Shown here: piece after piece, positions 5,952 to 7,475 of the stretch
How positions within the stretch are numbered: position 1 is the stretch's first letter
How the letters are laid out: each line of letters starts with the position of its first letter
NCBI GenBank assembly: GCA_001603765.1
Contig: LUZV01000171.1
Coordinates: 1 to 7,475, forward strand
Direction: 5' to 3'
Length of the DNA stretch: 7,475 nt
From: Anaerolineales bacterium Chloro_02
GTDB lineage: Bacteria; Chloroflexota; Anaerolineae; Anaerolineales; Anaerolineaceae
The notes under the pieces: model-generated
What the model saw: only the letters and a program-made list of their open reading frames with translations
The model's database searches: none
What the model was told of the DNA's origin: nothing
Made by a program: the position numbers and the translations under genes

Positions 5952-6036
5952 GTCACACATGTAAGCCAGCAGATGATCTTTTCAGGTTTTGGTGGAACAG
6001 TCTAAATGGGGCCAAAAAACGTATCTTATCATGCAA

Positions 6037-6061
6037 CATTTGGAGGATTACCAACCAAATG
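6037..6061. promoter_or_regulatory. Inverted repeat in leader region
   Basis: CATTTGG (6037-6043) and CCAAATG (6055-6061) are exact inverted repeats with an 11-nt spacer. The site is about 150 nt before the next gene. It could be an operator half-site pair or chance; there is no T tract. Confidence 0.3.
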
Positions 6062-6095
6062 ATTCCTGAATGTGCGAAAAATACTTGACACTACC

Positions 6096-6114
6096 TGTTC
6101 ACCCAAACTGAACA
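6096..6114. promoter_or_regulatory. Inverted repeat TGTTCA-N7-TGAACA, possible operator
   Basis: The two 6-nt arms are exact reverse complements with a 7-nt spacer, the geometry expected of a dimeric helix-turn-helix regulator site. A perfect TTGACA (6085-6090) lies immediately upstream, but no -10 follows at the right distance. Confidence 0.3.
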
Positions 6115-6153
6115 CCAATCGGATTAGGCATTCTTGATATATTAGATTTCATG

Positions 6154-6159
6154 TACAAT
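6154..6159 (+). promoter_or_regulatory. Candidate -10 for the membrane protein/TfoX pair
   Basis: TACAAT is one mismatch from consensus and lies 48 nt before the GTG start. The upstream -35 candidates are TTGATA (6134-6139), 14 nt away and too close, or TTCTTG (6131-6136), 17 nt away but weak. This is a low-confidence call. Confidence 0.25.
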
Positions 6160-6207
6160 TCTTAACGGATATCCTGCGTTCAGTTAGCGAGGCAAGGAGA
6201 GAAGACC

Positions 6208-6645
6208 GTGTATAAATTCTATTTATTCCTCGTCAATATTGCTCTGGGGCTTATGTTGGCGATCCTGACTCTAATACAACCCAACTTCGATTCAGCCGTC
6301 AAAACCAGGTTTTTAGTGCTTGCTGTTGTTTACATCAACTGGGCGGTTTTCACCTGGCTGGCTTACTCCTCTGCCTTTAAGGAAAAACAGCTCTCCGCAA
6401 CCGCCGCGCCTCCCCCCGAACTGCCACAAGATACCTCCGCCAAAAGGCAAAAACGTCAGTTGGACGTGGTTACAGTTGCCTACCTTTTGGTCATCTTTCT
6501 GGCGCTTGTTAGCCTGAACGCTATGGTCTTGCTCGAAGTAACAGCCCCGTCCTGGTTAGTCTGGATTATCCTCGTGACGGTTCTTGTGCCGCTGTTGGTA
6601 GCCTGGATAACCAACAAAAGAGCCACCAAAGTTAATCAAAAGTAG
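6208..6645 (+). CDS. Uncharacterised four-helix membrane protein
   Basis: I do not recognise the family. The protein has 145 residues and starts at a GTG with AAGGAG (6194-6199) 8 nt upstream. Hydrophobic helices lie at about 4-23, 34-54, 86-109 and 115-135. Between helices 2 and 3 is a polar, Pro-rich and Lys/Arg-rich loop (56-84, including APPPELPQ), and the C-terminus is basic (NKRATKVNQK). Basic residues in the central loop and tail suggest both lie in the cytoplasm, which would put the N-terminus inside too. There are no catalytic motifs, no cysteines and no signal peptide cleavage site. The gene ends 16 nt before the TfoX-domain gene on the same strand, so the two probably share a transcript; this gives no functional clue by itself. 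Confidence 0.75.
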   Translation: MYKFYLFLVNIALGLMLAILTLIQPNFDSAVKTRFLVLAVVYINWAVFTWLAYSSAFKEKQLSATAAPPPELPQDTSAKRQKRQLDVVTVAYLLVIFLALVSLNAMVLLEVTAPSWLVWIILVTVLVPLLVAWITNKRATKVNQK

Positions 6646-6661
6646 CTTAAAAAGAGGCAAC

Positions 6662-6991
6662 ATGGGAACGTCAAAAGAATATATTGGTTATGTGCTTGAG
6701 TGTCTGAACCACATCGAAGGCATCAGCGCCCGGATGATGTTTGGCGAGTACTCGCTCTATATGTTTAACCGTGTCCTGGGCTTCGTTTGTGACGATCAAG
6801 TTTTCGTCAAAATCCTCCCTGGCAGCACCCGGATACTGGGGGAAGGCGCGCCAACCGGGGAAGCTTATCCGGGCTCAAAGCCATATTACCTTATTGAAGA
6901 CCTCGAAGATGATGAGAAAATGGCACGGCTGTTCCGCGCGCTTTACGAAGATGTGCCCGAGCCCAAACCCAAAAATCCGCGGAAATCCTGA
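6662..6991 (+). CDS. Stand-alone TfoX/Sxy N-terminal domain protein
   Basis: A 109-residue protein matching the pattern of the TfoX N-terminal domain: ISARMMFGEYSLYMFNRVLG (22-41), FVCDDQVFVKI (41-51), then AYPGSKPYYLIED (68-80), and a final helix. The TfoX C-terminal helix-hairpin-helix-like domain is missing, as in many short bacterial members. TfoX/Sxy proteins activate competence genes in Gammaproteobacteria, but stand-alone N-terminal-domain proteins in other phyla have no firm function, so a competence role should not be assumed. The tail is Pro/Lys-rich (PEPKPKNPRKS). The ATG follows GAGG by 5 nt. It is convergent with the decarboxylase gene, with only 15 nt between stop codons and no terminator in the gap. 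Confidence 0.82.
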   Translation: MGTSKEYIGYVLECLNHIEGISARMMFGEYSLYMFNRVLGFVCDDQVFVKILPGSTRILGEGAPTGEAYPGSKPYYLIEDLEDDEKMARLFRALYEDVPEPKPKNPRKS

Positions 6992-7006
6992 TCCAAAGCG
7001 CCCTGA

Positions 7007-7475
7007 TTAACCAGCTTGCCGGGTCACCAAACGGGCGCCGTCCGCGGGTTCTCCGACCAGCACTTTCAGAACTCCTGGCACGTCCATCAGCGCCTGCCTC
7101 AGCCAGTCCAACTCTCCGGAAAGCGCCAAAACATGCACGTTGGGTCCCGCGTCTACGGTCGCGCAAACGGCGTGCCCCTGTTTGCGCCAATGCCTCACCT
7201 GCCAAAGCAGCACTTCCGTGGCAGGCCCCCAATAAACCAATGGCGGGTTGCTGGTGCGCATTACAGCGTGCATGTAGTTGGAATCATACTCCACAACCTC
7301 TGCAAAACGCGCGAAATCGCGCCCAAGCAGCGCCTCACGGCATTCAGTCAGCCGTTCCGGAGCCTCGAGCACACGCTGCGCATTCAGCGGTGAGGTGTGC
7401 GCCAATTGATGCCCCGCGCTGGACCCAACCGGCTTATGCCCCTGACTGATAACCGCCACCGCGTCCACCAAATCC
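7007..7475 (-). CDS. mvaD: Diphosphomevalonate/phosphomevalonate decarboxylase, C-terminal part
   Basis: Partial: the reading frame stays open past the right edge, so only about the last 155 residues are seen of a protein that usually has about 320-330. It is a GHMP-superfamily decarboxylase. Visible signatures, in order, are VGSSAGHQLAHTSPL, the helix ending YDSNYMHAVMRTSNPPLVYW, and ATVDAGPNVHVL. The Asp of DAGPN (codon at 7151-7153) corresponds to the conserved catalytic aspartate of mevalonate diphosphate decarboxylases. The enzyme makes isopentenyl diphosphate (or isopentenyl phosphate) by ATP-dependent decarboxylation in the mevalonate route. Some Chloroflexota carry the phosphomevalonate-specific form acting with isopentenyl phosphate kinase, and the C-terminal half alone does not settle which form this is. 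The TTG at 7471 is internal, not the start. Confidence 0.88.
   Translation of the reverse strand, partial: DLVDAVAVISQGHKPVGSSAGHQLAHTSPLNAQRVLEAPERLTECREALLGRDFARFAEVVEYDSNYMHAVMRTSNPPLVYWGPATEVLLWQVRHWRKQGHAVCATVDAGPNVHVLALSGELDWLRQALMDVPGVLKVLVGEPADGARLVTRQAG

Larger units (their letters stand above)
5571..5960. repeat. Gene-free cluster of several intergenic repeat types
   Basis: No credible gene is present. The stretch mixes a short segment CGTCATCGCGAGCGCAGC (5584-5601) of the kind found in dispersed bacterial repeats, a duplicated sequence about 62 nt long, a 73-nt element with terminal inverted repeats, and a 9-bp hairpin at the right end. The open frames through it change with the repeats and carry no recognisable domain. 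The remaining 5952-6207 contains only small dyads and a possible promoter. Confidence 0.75.

Noticed and set aside
5776..6005. Short plus-strand open frames in the second repeat cluster
   Set aside because: They cross the split direct repeat and the 9-bp hairpin, lack good ribosome sites and have no protein-like pattern.
6891..7232. Minus-strand open frame overlapping the TfoX-domain and decarboxylase genes
   Set aside because: Arg/Ala/Gly-rich shadow sequence overlapping two supported genes in other frames.

Overview
The window most resembles a member of the Chloroflexota, class Anaerolineae or close to it. This is inference from style, not a database match. The clues are a membrane-anchored LysM protein with Thr/Pro-rich linkers, a mevalonate-pathway decarboxylase in a bacterium, a knotted carbamoyltransferase beside a YgeY-type hydrolase, and several families of short palindromic repeats with GTAGGG...CCCTAC ends. 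No rRNA, tRNA, CRISPR array or transposase gene is visible.

Layout. 1-490 is a gene-free tandem array with a 124-nt period; each unit carries up to three hairpins. 491-624 is a short promoter region leading into a LysM protein (625-1374, +). A strong 15-bp hairpin (1390-1423) separates it from a convergent minus-strand pair: a Gfo/Idh/MocA-type oxidoreductase (1995-3032) followed 19 nt downstream by a DUF1622-like membrane protein (1442-1975). A 99-nt divergent intergenic region containing a nested dyad separates the oxidoreductase from a YgeY-type M20 hydrolase (3132-4337, +). An intrinsic terminator and a -10-like element lie between that gene and a YgeW-type knotted carbamoyltransferase (4539-5519, +). 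After another terminator, 5571-5951 holds a cluster of different palindromic or direct repeats, and 5952-6207 is a leader with two small dyads. Then come a four-helix membrane protein of unknown function (6208-6645, +) and a stand-alone TfoX N-terminal-domain protein (6662-6991, +). The window ends inside the C-terminal half of a diphosphomevalonate/phosphomevalonate decarboxylase on the minus strand (7007-7475).

How the genes work together. The strongest functional theme is the YgeY/YgeW-type pair. In enterobacteria these families sit in a cluster tied to anaerobic purine/ureido-compound breakdown, where a carbamoyltransferase can feed carbamoyl phosphate to a carbamate kinase for ATP. Here the usual partners (ygeX, hyuA, ssnA, ygfK, carbamate kinase) are absent from the window. 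An alternative reading is N-acyl-ornithine carbamoyltransferase plus deacylase in arginine synthesis. The other genes look like unrelated housekeeping or envelope functions in small transcription units. The gene content is mostly recognisable; the least explained parts are the repeat regions and the dyad between the divergent promoters.
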